Shown here: positions 21,701 through 33,866 of the stretch, one piece after another
How the letters are laid out: each line of letters opens with the position of its first letter
Position numbering within the stretch: the stretch's first letter is position 1
DNA from: Ctenosaura bakeri
Lineage: Eukaryota > Chordata > Lepidosauria > Squamata > Iguanidae
NCBI GenBank assembly: GCA_948474755.1
Contig: CAOLHI010000148.1
Location: 790,478 to 854,477 of the forward strand
DNA: 64,000 bases
Reading direction: 5' to 3'
Translations under genes and position numbers: made by a program
Notes under the pieces: generated by a model
The model's input: the letters and a program-made list of their open reading frames with translations, nothing else
Database searches by the model: none
What the model was told of the DNA's origin: nothing

Positions 21701-24436
21701 ATGGGAAACAAGCAGGATGAGCTTGTACTCCTAGTACAAGAAAATAAATACGATTTGATAGGCATCACTGAGACCTGGTGGGATGAGTCTCATGATTGGA
21801 ATATAGGAATAGAGGGGTATAGCCTATTTTGTAAAAATAGACCAAACAAGAAAGGAGGAGGAGTAGCCTTGTATGTCAAGGATGTTTTCACCTGTGAAGA
21901 GATCCAGGACTTAAACCCAGAAAGCCAGGTTGAGAGCATCTGGGTAAGAATTAAGGCAGCGAGAAACAATAGGGATATTCTGGTGGGGGTTTACTACAGA
22001 CCTCCAACCCAGGCTGAGGACTTGGATGACGCCTTCCTCAACCAAATGACTGCACATTCGAAGAGGAGAGATACAGTAATAATAGGAGATTTCAATTACC
22101 CGGATATATGCTGGCAGTCAAACTCGGCCATGACAGTAAGGTCCAGCAAGTTTCTTGCTTGTCTTGCAGACAACTTCATGGTCCAGAAGGTGGAAGAGGC
22201 CACAAGGGGATCAAATATTCTAGATCTGGTCTTGACCAACAGGGATGACCTTGTGAATGAGGTAGAAGTGGTTGGATCTTTAGGGGGGAGTGACCATGCC
22301 CTGTTGGAATTTAGCATTCAGTGGGAAGGAGAAGATAAGGGTAGCCAGACACTCATTTTAGATTTTAAAAAAGCGGACTTCTGTAAACTTAGGGAGCTGC
22401 TGGCTGGAATTCCGTGGTCAGGAATAGTTAAAGGGAAAGGAGTTCAGGAGGCATGGGAGTTCCTTAAAAAGGAGATACTGAAGGCACAGTCTAAAACAGT
22501 GCCAATAAGGAGGAAAAATGGAAGGCATCTGAAGAAACCAGAATGGTTGACTAAAGAACTCTCAGCTGAGCTAAGAGTTAAGAGAAACATGTATAGGAAA
22601 TGGAAGAAGGGGGAAACCACCAAAGAAGAATTTAAGCAAGTAGCCAGGAGATGTAGGGAGGAGGTCAGAAAGGCTAAAGCACAGAACGAACTTAGGTTGG
22701 CAAGAGACATTAAAAACAATAAAAAGGGTTTTTTTAAATACGTCTGCAGCAAAAGGAAAAAGAAAGAGACAGTAGGGTCGCTACGCAGAGAAGATGGCGA
22801 ATTACTCACAGGGGGGAGAGAAAAGGCAGAGCTACTTAACACCTTCTTTGCCTCCGTATTTTCCCAGAAGGATACAAGCACTCAACCTGGCGGTTGGGGA
22901 GCAGGGGAGGAAGCAGAGGAAATGAGGCACATAATAAGTAGAGAGGTGATACAGGAATACCTGGCCGCATTGGATGAATTCAAGTCTCCTGGGCCAGATG
23001 AATTGCATCCTAGGATATTAAAAGAGCTGGCAGAGGTCATTTCGGAACCGCTCGCTATAATTTTTGAGAAATCTTGGAGGACAGGAGAAGTTCCAGCAGA
23101 TTGGAAGAGAGCAAATGTTATCCCCATCCTCAAGAAGGGAAAAAAAGAGGACCCAAATAATTATCGCCCCGTCAGCCTGACATCAGTACCCGGAAAGATC
23201 CTGGAGCAGATCATTAAGCAGTCAGTTTCTAATCATTTATAAAGCAACGTGGTAATCACGAGAAGTCAACATGGATTTCTCAAAAATAAGTCATGCTAGA
23301 CTAATCTTATCTCTTTTTATGATAGAGTTACTAGCTTGATAGATGAAGGGAATGCTGTGGATGTAGCATATCTCGATTTCAGTAAGGCCTTTGACAAAGT
23401 TCCCCATGACATTCTTGCAACGAAGCTAGTAAAATGTGGGCTGGACAGGGCTACTGTTAGTTGGATTTGTAATTGGTTGACCGACCGAACCCAAAGGGTG
23501 ATCACGAATGGCTGCTTTTCATCCTGGAGAGAAGTGACTAGTGGGGTGCCACAGGGTTCTGTCCTAGGCCCAGTGCTGTTCAATATTTTTATCAATGACT
23601 TGGATGAAGGAATAGAGGGCATGCTCATCAAATTTGCAGATGACACCAAATTGGGAGGGGTTGCTAATACGCCAGAGGACAGGATCAAAGTTCAAAATGA
23701 CCTGGATAGATTGGAGAGCTGGGCCAGGGTGAACAAAATGAAATTCAACAGAGAGAAATGTAAAGTCCTACACTTAGGTAGAAAAAATGGAATACAGAAA
23801 TATAGGATGGGGGACACGTGGCTGGATAGCAGTACGTGTGAAAGGGATCTAGGAGTCTTCATAGACCACAAGCTGAACATGAGTCAGCAGTGTGATGCGG
23901 CAGCCAAGAAAGCCAATGCAATTCTCGGCTGCATCAATAGGAGTATGGTGTCTAGATGGAGGAAGGTACTGGTACCACTCTACTCTGCTTTGGTTAGACC
24001 CCATCTTGAATACTGTGTCCAGTTCTGGGCACCCCAATTCAAGAAGGATATTGACAAGCTGGAGCAAGTCCAGAGGAGGGCGACCAAAATGGTGAGAGGC
24101 CTGGAAGCCATGCCCTATGAGGATAGACTTAGAGAGCTGGGTATGTTTAGTCTGCAGAAGAGGAGGTTAAGAGGGGACATGATAGCCATGTTTAAATATC
24201 TGAAGGGATGCCACGTAGAGGAGGGAGAAGGCTTGTTTTCTGCTGCTTCAGAGACCAGGACAAGGAGCAATGGATTCAAGCTGCAGGAAAGGAGATTCCA
24301 CCTGAACCTCAGGAAGAACTTCCTGACAGTCAGGGCTGTCCGGCAGTGGAATCTGTTGCCTCGGAGTGTACTGGAGTCTCCTTCCTTGGAGGTTTTTAAG
24401 CAGAGGCTTGATGGCCATCTGTCGGGATTGATTTGA
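21701..24436 (+). pseudogene. CR1 ORF2: endonuclease and reverse transcriptase, two premature stops
   Basis: A single frame of about 912 codons, broken only by TAA at 23240-23242 and TAG at 23297-23299; no frameshift. The N-terminal AP-endonuclease domain shows ITETWW, GDFNYPDICW and SDHALLEF. The reverse transcriptase carries NNYRPVSL (before the stops), [11 protein letters not shown] and the catalytic FADD (about 23633-23644). The C-terminal part ends in [12 protein letters not shown]. The ATG at 21701 falls inside the first endonuclease strand (KCLYTNARSM). The frame is open back to the ORF1 stop without an ATG, so normal translation may start upstream by reinitiation or a non-AUG codon. 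The stops fall between the fingers and palm of the RT, so this copy should be inactive. Confidence 0.92.
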
Positions 24437-24523
24437 GGGTGTTCCTGCATGGCAGGGGGTTGGACTGGATGGCCTGTGTGGTCTCTTCCAACTCTGAATT
24501 TCTATGATTCTATGATTCTATGA

Positions 24524-25698
24524 CCATCGCTAGTGCATTTCTGAAACTCATACATCCTCACTCAAAATGAACGTTATATTTTAACTTACATAGGCTACTT
24601 CCCTATGAGAGGGTGGTAGACACTAACATCTCTAAATACAAAGAAAATAAATTTCAGGGCTAAGTGTATGTCTCTCTGTATTCTCAGCCACTGTTTCTGC
24701 TTGTTTCTGGCTAGTGAAATCTGAGGATCTTAGAGGAACAAAGTAGATCCCACAAGCCCATCCCTGTTCTACTTGGTGCAAACATAAATAATAGTTTAAG
24801 AAAGAGAATCCTGTGTAACACAGATTGATGTCAGGCACTTGGGTTCCCAAGGAGATATCTAATCTTCAATAATACTATTGAAACAGAAACACACAGCTTA
24901 CTGCTTAGGGAGAAGTAGATCAGAAAACAAGCCAGGCCTCATTTTTAAAGCCCTGTCTTCTCAGAAAACTAATGCCACCACTAACTGTCTGGAGAAGCTG
25001 TTGCTTGTGGAACTCATGTTAGAAATGCAGTAACAATTGAGCCAGTTCAGTCCAATTGGTGCAGGAAAAGTGACCGGCATGAACCAAGACTTTAACTGAA
25101 GAAGGGTGGCATCAATCAGGTAGGCAGAACATGTCTTTCCATATACTTGATTTCCTCTGAGTAAGATAAAACCAACAGTGACCCTAAAGTGTTGCATAAG
25201 TACGAAGCTCATCTGTAAGAAGCTCATACTTAACAATCTCGTGGAAGATCTTTGTGGCTCACTTCAGAACTTTTATAAAAACCACACAGCTAATGGTCTG
25301 CAGTGGTGCTGAACTTTATTAATCATTCCCCACTACTGCCTTTAAAGGAGGGGAAAAAACCACTATCGTGTTGGAGAGTTCAAGATGATTGACAGTCATA
25401 TTACTGGGTAAATTGAAGACGCTATGATAACTTGGAAATCAAAAGGCACTTGGATAATATGCATTATGTAAACCAACTCTACACAGCTCTCTTGTGAGTC
25501 TTTCTCAGATGAGCATTTGCTATGCAAGAAATTCAACCTTGATTTAAGAACAAAATTACTTACTATATGTTTGCATTTGTTGTGTGTGTATACACATATA
25601 AAATCTCAGCTTATGTGAGAACCAGTATTGGAAACTTGGAAAGAGTTCACATTCTTATTTGGACATTGCTAGTAAAGGCTATGAGAAAACCTGTTACA
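24524..25698. other. Intergenic, no supported gene
   Basis: AT-rich, no coding exon or repeat ends recognised. Confidence 0.5.
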
Positions 25699-26467
25699 TC
25701 TAACATATAAAAGTCAAAGTTTGTCTGTTTGTCCATGTCAGGCAGAGAAGACCTCATATGATTGGCTGTGTGAGGTGAACACCTCATATGATTGGCTGCC
25801 TGTGAAGAATCTATGGAATCCTGAGCTTTGCAGTTTAGGGAGAGGCCTTTAGAATTGTCAGACAGAGAGCTCTTGGGCCTAGCTGGTTGCTATGGAGATG
25901 AGGCCTAGCAGCAAGGAGGACAGCAGTGTATTCCCTCAGAAACCAAGCTCTGGGCCTTTCCGCACTACACCGTTATAGTGCTATCATTCCACTTTCAACA
26001 TCCTATGGAGTCCTGGGTTTGCAGTTTAGGGAGGGACATTGAGAATTCTCAGCCAGAGAGCACTTTGGCCTCAGGAAACTACAAGCCCCAGAATTCCACA
26101 GGATGCTGAAAGTGGAATAATAGTACTATAACACAATGTAGTGCGGAAATGTCCTCTGTGTTAAAAACTCTGAATATAGTTTGGATTGGGGAATATGGAG
26201 AAAAGCAGTCAACTGTGTCTGTCTCGAATGAGCTGGCTGGTTGCTATGGAGACAAAGTCTAATACTAAGGAGGAGGGCAGTGTATTTCCCTCAGGAGACC
26301 CAACCTCTGAGTGTAAATAACGTAACATAATGGATGGGGGAATATGGGGAAAAGTTACAGGTACTGGACAAGAAAGTTTGAGGAATTAATGCAGGATCTC
26401 AAATCTTTCTAACAAGTATTACCTATGAGAAAATAAAATCTCAGGCAATGTCGGGTGTATACACTAG
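25699..26467 (+). mobile_element. Non-autonomous Helitron, 769 bp including a nested MITE
   Basis: The left end, TCTAACATATAAAAGTCAAAG then TTTGTCTGTTTGTC, is the typical 5' terminus of vertebrate Helitrons. The right end, CTCAGGCAATGTCGGGTGTA then TACACTAG, followed by T, fits the CTAG 3' rule. The flanks are A on the left and T on the right, with no target duplication, as expected for rolling-circle insertion between A and T. No Rep/helicase frame. Inside are a fragment of the palindromic MITE family (about 25810-25880), a complete MITE (25952-26154) and two related segments around GGTTGCTATGGAGA (about 25885 and 26239). Confidence 0.8.
25952..26154. mobile_element. Palindromic MITE, 203 bp, TCT target duplication, inside the Helitron
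   Basis: Ends GGGCCTTTCCGCACTACACC and GTAGTGCGGAAATGTCC; TCT at 25949-25951 and 26155-26157. Same family as 3465-3666. Because it interrupts Helitron sequence with its own target duplication, it arrived after or travelled with the Helitron. Confidence 0.85.
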
Positions 26468-29400
26468 TAAAGCTATAAAACCACTTCAGCCCCATGTACT
26501 TAAGAGACAACCTTTTTCATATGCTCTGTTGTGATATCAAAGAACTCAGAACACATTCCTCAGTCCCCTAAGTACATAAGACATGTAGAAATGTGATGTG
26601 GATGGCCATCCTTTCCATGCAGAATTCTCACATTGGAGATCTTCCAGAGTATGAACTATGGATTGCTCATAGTCCAACTAAATATCATATCAAAGGTGGC
26701 TTCATGCATTTACAGAGTATGAAATTCCACTGTGGTGCATTAACAAGCATAGATAGCACATTTATCTCAGCTGATCCTAAAAGACACAGGCAGTATATGG
26801 GAAAGACATGAACACAGAAAATATCAAGAACTTTAGAAAACAAAGAACCAAGGGATAATTTAAAATTTGGTGCTACATACTTCAAATATGTTGACCTAAA
26901 CAAAGTTCTACCCTACACTGCCTTGAGGTCTGCTGACTGAAAATATGAAAAAGTATGAATGAACTAGATACCAGGAAATGGAGCAGAGGGACAAAAGGGA
27001 ATCAGTCTAGAGGAGATAACAAGCAAACAGTTACAGAAGAGGTAAGTTAAGGATTACTGCTGAAGGCATGGGTGTAGATCAAGTAACAACAATGGAGGAA
27101 ACAGACACATCTTCTGGCTGATGATAATCTCTGTTGTACAACCATATGAGGACTACATGGCTACAACTGGTACCAGCAAGTATTCTCTGCAGTTCAATAA
27201 GAGTCTCCCTGTTTTTTGGGGGTGGGGGTGGGGAGGAATAATTTATTCCACTTGCCCACAAGACATAATTCATGCACTTTCAGCAAAAGTTAGCTTGGAT
27301 CTTAGCACCAGACTAACAAATCACACTCATTTACTGCCACAATAAAGCTTGCAGGAATTTTGTGAGAGAATATCGTGCAGACAAAACATAACGAAGAAAA
27401 ACCTCATGTGAATTCTAATGTTTTCAGATGTTGACAAAAGAAATGACCAATCAATGGACTGGTCTAAGGTAATGGTTAATGTCTACACAGCCTGTCAAGA
27501 TTAAATACTAATGGGACTTTAATTGAATTACAAGTAACATGAATGAGCAAAAATTATGCACAGAATTCTTATTATGAAGAGCCTGAATGCATGTTAATGA
27601 TACTGCTTCAACATGGTATTTACAGTATTTACGATAATGCCCTGCAATCTTATTTAGGCAGGAATTTTTGACATAGTTTTCATAAATAAAACAAAACAAT
27701 GACAGTGTTGGACTGGAAAATACCTATGCCTTAAGAGAGACAATTTCTTATTCCAAGTATTCATATTTTCCACAATGTAATTGTTTGGACAAATTTGAGC
27801 TTCTGTCATTTGAGCTTCTACCACATTAGTGACAAGGATGTTAATGTAGTTCTGTTGTGATCAAACACTGAAAGACTAATAAAGGTTTGGAAAGCAGCTT
27901 CAGCCCAAGCAGGATTTCAGGGCTTGACTTCTGTACAAAACATCTACAAAATTTATTACATAGCTGTTACTCATTTCAGTGTTTACCTGTATAATATATA
28001 CTGAAGTAAAAAATCTTCCTTAAAAGCCTTGGTAATATTACAAGTAGTACAATTAGCAATAACCAGAATTTAGTTATTTCATCAATCAGCCTTTTAGACT
28101 CTCCTTTGGCATAATCCTGGCAGAATTTGCCTGGAGTAGATCAGATTGATTTGAAAGTCTCTTACTTTAATAAATGCTTGACCTCTAGGTCTGTCGAATT
28201 CACTAGACACAGAGAACTAGGGAACCAATCACCTTGGTGGAACATCCTGTTTTGCAGCCCTCATTTGATAAAGGCCTTGACTGCTTTCAACCTTTTCAAG
28301 ATGACTAGATGAAAGCTGCTCTCTCAGAGTGGAAAGGTTAATCGACTACAGTGTGGTTAATCAATCACTTGAAAAGACTGAGTACTGGTAGCTCCTTCCA
28401 GTGAGAGGTTCTTGCATAGTCATATGGGACCTTCTCATACAGATTTAAGGAAGGACAGACAAAAACACAATCCATTTAGACCTGGGATGCTTGATCTAAA
28501 CCTCTGTGATGGCAGTGGTAACTTTTCTCCTATTTTTAAAAGGAAAATACATTTTATTGCAGGGTTTAGCAAACTAAAATATATTGCATCTTATCCAGCT
28601 CAGTTCCCAGTCATGCAGTCAACTCTTTACCACACTGGCTGCCATGTGAACTGAGGATTCTGTGTGAACATCTGATTACACAAAAACTGGACCACATAAA
28701 CTCCCCACCCACCTCCATTAAGTGACCCACACAGAAAGCTTAACAAGTGGGTACTGCTTTTTTGCTGCATTATTGCAGCATCAGATTGGCTGAATATATG
28801 GAGCAAGACAAAGTTTAGCCCTTTTACATGCCATTAATTTCAGTGAGAGAGTGAAGTAGGTGGTTAAATCTCTTCCACTGAAATGGGGATTTAAAAGAAC
28901 TACACTTTGGTGGGCTCATGTTCATAATTAGGAGACAAGAAAACTTCTTTAAACTAGGAGAATGATGAACGACATTGTATCTTACTGCCTTTCATGCACT
29001 AAGTTAATCTTAGTGTAATAGCTATTGATCACAAAGAAGAGAAATAAATTAAAGCCAGGATCGAGCCCAAATTAAGCATGTTTAAGTCTCTTCAGTGAGA
29101 TAATTAAATAAATGTACAGGCTTAAATCTGTTCCGCTAAATCAATGCAACTTGTGAATGCTAGTGACTGCATAATTTTTTGTGAAGTAACAACAGAAAAT
29201 CTTGGCGAGTTCTTAAATACAACAAGCTAGTTTAAAGTACCTGTGGAAACCAATGCCAGTGTCAGTAAGCAACAATAAATGACCTACTTAATTCAGCCTA
29301 CTCAAGTGATTTGCAGGTAGAAAACATACAATGAAATAATGCCTAGCTTTGAGATAAAACAGATGGTTTCACTTGCATAATACAGAAGGTTCTTCATGAT

Positions 29401-29744
29401 TTCAGTGAAAATACACTAAATCAGCTTATCTCAAATTTAACTCTGGACCTTCCAGAATAAAACCAATGGGTAGCGGGGAAATGACTTTTTCATATTCTTA
29501 TTGGTTATAACCCAACTGGGTTATACAGACATGTAGAAATGTTTGCAGGTCCCTCACTGACAAAATAGAACAGAGAGTGATCAATTTCTAGCTTGTCCTT
29601 GCCCATATCAGTAACACAAATTCAAGAAAAACAAATTTTTTTAGAAAAGTCTATTGCAATGTTATGTGTCTACAGCAACTAAATGAAACCAGCTTCATAC
29701 CGTTCTAGAAATGTAATGAAGGAAGTAAACTGTTAATGTATTGT
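26468..29744. other. Intergenic, possibly with conserved non-coding sequence
   Basis: No coding exons or transposon termini recognised. The part from about 28960 to 29350 is repeat-free and rich in TAAT/ATTA homeobox-type motifs; it could be a conserved non-coding element near MPPED2, but this cannot be judged from one sequence. Confidence 0.45.
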
Positions 29745-29924
29745 GGCAATTTCCACACTAGTCTGTTATAGCGCTATTATTCCACTTGCAACATCCTATG
29801 GAATCCTGGGGTTTGCAGTTTTGAGAGGGGCCACCTGGCCCCTCCCAAAACTGCAAACCCCAGGATTTCATAGGATGTTGCAAGTGGAATAATAGCGCTA
29901 TAACAGACTAGTGCAGAAATGGCC
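29745..29924. mobile_element. Palindromic MITE, 180 bp, near-perfect hairpin, TGT target duplication
   Basis: Flanked by TGT at 29742-29744 and 29925-29927. The arms are almost exact complements: GTCTGTTATAGCGCTATTAT on the left is matched by ATAATAGCGCTATAACAGAC on the right, and GGGGTTTGCAGTTTTG by CAAAACTGCAAACCCC. It lies about 0.8 kb beyond the MPPED2 polyadenylation signal. Confidence 0.88.
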
Positions 29925-30734
29925 TGTGTCATGTAGGCTTCCCAAAGAAAGGAGTTGCATGAATAAGGGGCCAAACCACAACATACATGTGTACACAATG
30001 GCTGGAATGCTGCTGTGTCTTGCACATGAACTAGATTCCTTGAAGAAGCAGTTGGCTGTTTTAGTCTGGTCCACAATGTCTGCATTCAGTGTGCATGTGA
30101 ACGTGGTTACGCATGCAGATGCATATTTGGTTGTGCATTTGACGGCACGTTACCATTTAACACAAATGATTCACAGCACAATAAACATCTAACATGGAGA
30201 TTTATGTCACAGAGCCCTGGTGCAGAATCTCAGTTGACAGCTCTGATCCAAAGATCTCACAGGAACTGCTTCCTGCAAACCACTTGTTTAGTGTGTGTGT
30301 ATGTGTATCTCAGATCTAGTTTTTGATCAAATCTAGTCCTTGCTTCTCTTCTTGAATAAGTGGGGATAAATCCCATTGGTAGCTTCAATAAGAGTCAACT
30401 GCTCAATGGTAGGTCAACACTTATGTTAAGCCCCATTGATTTCAAACAGTCCACTCTAGTAGGGATCAACAATTAGACTTTACATGAATTGGCAAGATAC
30501 CAGTGTTTCCAATTGAACTATGTATGTATGACTTTGTGTAGAGAATTGTGCCTGCAGCATTTTCCATGTGGCAAGAATAGCCACTGGAAGGACTGCACAA
30601 CCAAAGTTTAGAAATTTTGCTATATTTAGGTGCAGTACAATCTTCTAAAACTGAGGAAAGGATGTGCTACATAGTTTGTTGACTTAAAAGACTGTACATA
30701 ATCCAAAGAGTAAAGACGGCTGAAAACAAAAATA

Positions 30735-32236
30735 TTTAAAAATCTTGCAATTTTATTTGCATATAAAGGCCGCTAGATATATAATATCGCAATAAATTTA
30801 AAGAAACAACTGCTTTCCTAAATTCCATGAAGATAACATAAAACAGAATAAAGCTCAATAGCATTTACAGTGGTAGAACAGAAATAACTATTTGCAACAA
30901 TATTTTGTGCTAGCAAGATTGCATTTACACACAGTGCAAAAAAAGGGAAAAAAAGAAATGGAAAGACAATTCAAGAATATTTTAAATATAAAGGACAACA
31001 AAGCCTTATTTTAGTTAGGCTTGATTGTATTCTCTTGATTCTATACATGCCTGAAACTGCACAAAGATTTTAAACTCAAGCTCTTGAAGGCCTTGAGCAC
31101 TTGGGAAAAATGTGTCACATCTCTCATAGTTTAGATGTGCTGTACAGCATAATTTTGCAGATGCTACACTGGCAATATTAAATGCCCCACTTAGTTATAA
31201 TGCACAAAAAATATATATATAAATCCATATTTAAAAGGAGTCCGCATTTACATGTTTTTACTGCATGGAATACCTGCTCATTGCAGTTTTCATCCCCGTA
31301 TTTTTTTAAAGCTAAAATAATTTAAGAAATTCACTCAGAAAGTGACAATTTAGATAATCACACAGAAGATGCTGCTATCTAATTGGTCATTAAACAGGCA
31401 GAGACAAACTAAATCTAGAAGGCTATTTCCCCTTCACTGATGCATTACGGTTAACAGGCAGTGTTTACAGTATCCAGTATGCATATATATCAATGGACAA
31501 ATTGATTAACACCTGATGTAGCAATCTGCAGTGGGCACACTTAGCTCTGATGGGTTCGGCCAAGATGGAATCCTCCATTCTTCTTAACAGAAGGAGCTGA
31601 TACACACACTTTAATACAGACCATCATCTACCAAAATGAATGGAGACCCCATGTTCTCTTTTAGAGCTTCATGGGCACATCCTATCTGTTTCATTAGGTT
31701 TATGTATATCTCATTCTATGTTGGATTGTAGCCCACTCTTTTGTGTGTCCTCGCAGTCTAGTTGAAGGAGCTTATTTGTCTTACTTGTGATAATTAAAAT
31801 GAAAGAAGAGGAGAGGGTGACATCTTTAGAAATATTTTCAAAAAAAAAATATCAAACAATAACAGTTGTGCAACTCTGGGTGTGTTTTTTTTAAACACTG
31901 CCTTTTACAATCTTATTTAATAATATTAAAATAAGGTGTCTCACTCATTAAAAGAAAGCTTGGCTGTCCTTTGAGAACACTAACAATTTACAATGGCAAG
32001 ATAATTAAGAAAACATAAAACTTCATTTTACAAATTCACAATGCTTTATTTTAAATTTTCAACGGATGCTGCATTTCCCCCCCAAAAAGCACAACCTCTA
32101 TCTTTTTTTTTTCCTTTTGTACCAACGATTACAAAAAAAGCCCCACATTATTTTTAAAGAAACATGTTAGGAGAACGTATGTTTTTTTAATTAGAAAAAT
32201 GGCAGTTTATAGACCTTCCCCCAGTGCAGTAGTGCT
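30735..32236 (-). other. MPPED2: MPPED2 3' untranslated region
   Basis: About 1.5 kb of AT-rich sequence after the MPPED2 stop. A minus-strand AATAAA at 30757-30752 gives the probable end near 30735; another at 32050-32045 could serve as a proximal site. No transposon copy is recognisable within it, unlike the flanks, which suggests constraint. The 30735 end is inferred from the signal, not from transcripts. Confidence 0.75.
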
Positions 32237-32355
32237 TCATGATCCTTGCGGGGTTGGAAGGTCAAATATAATTGGTGGATTCGTTGGTTGAAAGCTGACT
32301 GTACATGTTGAGGCATTAATGTACGTTGTGTAACCGTCTGTCATAATGCCGTAAC
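32237..32355 (-). CDS. MPPED2: MPPED2, last coding exon
   Basis: Metallophosphoesterase domain-containing protein 2, a cytosolic class III cyclic-nucleotide phosphodiesterase-like enzyme with weak activity, expressed in developing brain. This exon follows an acceptor (CCCTACAG, minus strand), completes a split glycine codon and encodes 38 residues before TGA: YGIMTDGYTTYINASTC, then VSFQPTNPPIIFDLP. This is the C-terminal beta-strand and tail of the calcineurin-like phosphoesterase fold; about residues 257-294 of the usual 294. Phase 1 matches the upstream exon. I recognise the family with confidence; the near paralogue MPPED1 differs in this tail. Confidence 0.95.
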
Positions 32356-33167
32356 CTGTAGGGAAAAACGTGTCACACTTACTATAACACAAACAAACAA
32401 TGCTGACCTAGTACAGCGCCTTAGGCTGGCAAAAAGAAAAGAGTTCTTGTAAGTAAGCATTTGGAACTGTGATCAGCTAAGCCTTTCAAAGCATTCTGAG
32501 CAGTTGAAAGTCACCATGCAATTTCCATTTTAAAAAAATGCAAAAGTCCTTTTTGCTTTTGCTTTAATAAGAACCGCCAGTTCAAAACAAATTTGAAGCG
32601 TTTGCAGCAAAAGAACTGAACACAAAGGTACATATTCCATCTCTATCCCATTTCCCTATAGTTCCTCGTTTGTTTGTTTTTATAATCTAGTATTTCTTAG
32701 CTTAGTTGTTTTTGGCATTTATATGTCTCAACCCATAGGGTCCATGAGGTGATGTACAATATAACGTAACAGTTGCTATGCATACTTGACTCTTTTCAGG
32801 TGCTATTAGCAGCCTATACATGCCTATTCAGAAGTAAATCTCTTTTGTTAAGTGGAATTTATTCCCAAATAATTCTTTACCAGGCCTTATGTTCGTCTTT
32901 TTCAGTGACAAAATAAACCTGTTAAGGACATTAACTTGTAACTGCTAATTCATATACTTGCTTCTTTTTTATTCTGTTATTCACATGGAGCTTTAAACAA
33001 CTACAGTTAAAAAAAAAACACTAGAATAAATGGGAGAGGAAGAAATTTGTGTCAGGGGAAAGTCAGCACTTTTCTTCTATTCCAGAGTTATATCAGGGAA
33101 TAGGAAACCTCTGGTTTTTTAGGAATCCACATGCACTCCTAGCACACAACTCCTTTACCCTCTGTAT

Positions 33168-33587
33168 GGCCCTTTCTGCAACTCACCTATTTTCGGCGCT
33201 GGGGTACAGTGCTCGCACGAGCAGCCTCTGGAGAGAGGCTCTCGCTTCCCTGCTTCTTCAGCTCTATACAAGCTTCCTGCTCATGTGGGAGCTCTGCCTC
33301 TTTCTTCCGTGGTGCAGCCTGGGACCTTCCCAGGCTGCACTGAGACAGGAAGCATGACCAGCCCGGCTCCCGAGGCTCTGCATGCAAGGTAAGTGCACGC
33401 GGGGCCCTGGAGTGATGTGCGACCACGCAGCATTTTCGGTTTCAAGCCAAAAATGAAAAAATGCATGAGCGGTCCCTGCCGGTCACTGGAGCGTCACGCA
33501 AATGTGAGTGCGTCATGTGGACTGCTCCTCACATGTACACGACATTCACGAGCCCTTTCACATTGGACATGCCATGCAAAAAGGGCC
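33168..33587. mobile_element. GC-rich MITE (family 2), 420 bp, in MPPED2 intron
   Basis: Ends GGCCCTTTCTGCAACTCACC and ATGCCATGCAAAAAGGGCC. It aligns in reverse orientation to 8647-9041, including the block CAGCCTGGGACCTTCCCAGG and CATTTTCGGTTTCAAGCCAA. The flanks (TAT, TAA) agree only in two bases, so the target duplication has decayed. Confidence 0.7.
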
Positions 33588-33679
33588 TAAGACATCAGCA
33601 CTCCAACATCTCAGAAGCACCACAGCCTCAAGGATGAAGCTTGTAAAACTAGGGGTCCTTTCATCCCCTAGTCCCCTTA

Positions 33680-33866
33680 GGGGCCCTTTCATTAGCACTA
33701 TGGTTATACTGTAACTGCCTTGGTTCCCTCTTGTAGAATGCTGGGATTTTCAATCTGAGGAGGGACATTTAGAAATCTAGTGCTTCAGCATAACCACAGG
33801 ATTCAGCCAGAACAGTTAGCATGGAATCATAGCACTACTATAATTGCTCTAGAGGGAAAGGGCCCC
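33680..33866. mobile_element. Candidate MITE with GGGGCCCTTTC ends
   Basis: The left end GGGGCCCTTTCATTAGCAC and the right end GGGAAAGGGCCCC share an 11-bp terminal inverted repeat. Inner blocks (AGAATGCTGGGATTTTCAA, GGAGGGACATTTAGAA) resemble the palindromic family distantly. No clear target duplication. Confidence 0.5.

Larger units (their letters stand above)
20067..24523 (+). mobile_element. CR1 LINE, nearly full length
   Basis: About 4.45 kb: a GC-rich 5' UTR with tandem repeats, ORF1, ORF2, a short 3' UTR and the terminal ATTCTATGATTCTATGA repeat at about 24500-24523. The 3' end and the ORF1 esterase identify CR1. The exact 5' boundary is uncertain; it follows the older CR1 fragment at once. 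TATGACCAT occurs at 20077-20085 and again at 24519-24527, which could be target-site microhomology or just similarity to the CR1 terminal repeat. The only obvious defects are two in-frame stops in ORF2, so the insertion looks fairly recent. Confidence 0.92.

Noticed and set aside
1..30700. ARL14EP or FSHB exons expected from mammalian synteny
   Set aside because: I looked for characteristic cysteine-rich segments of both and found none; they may lie outside the window.
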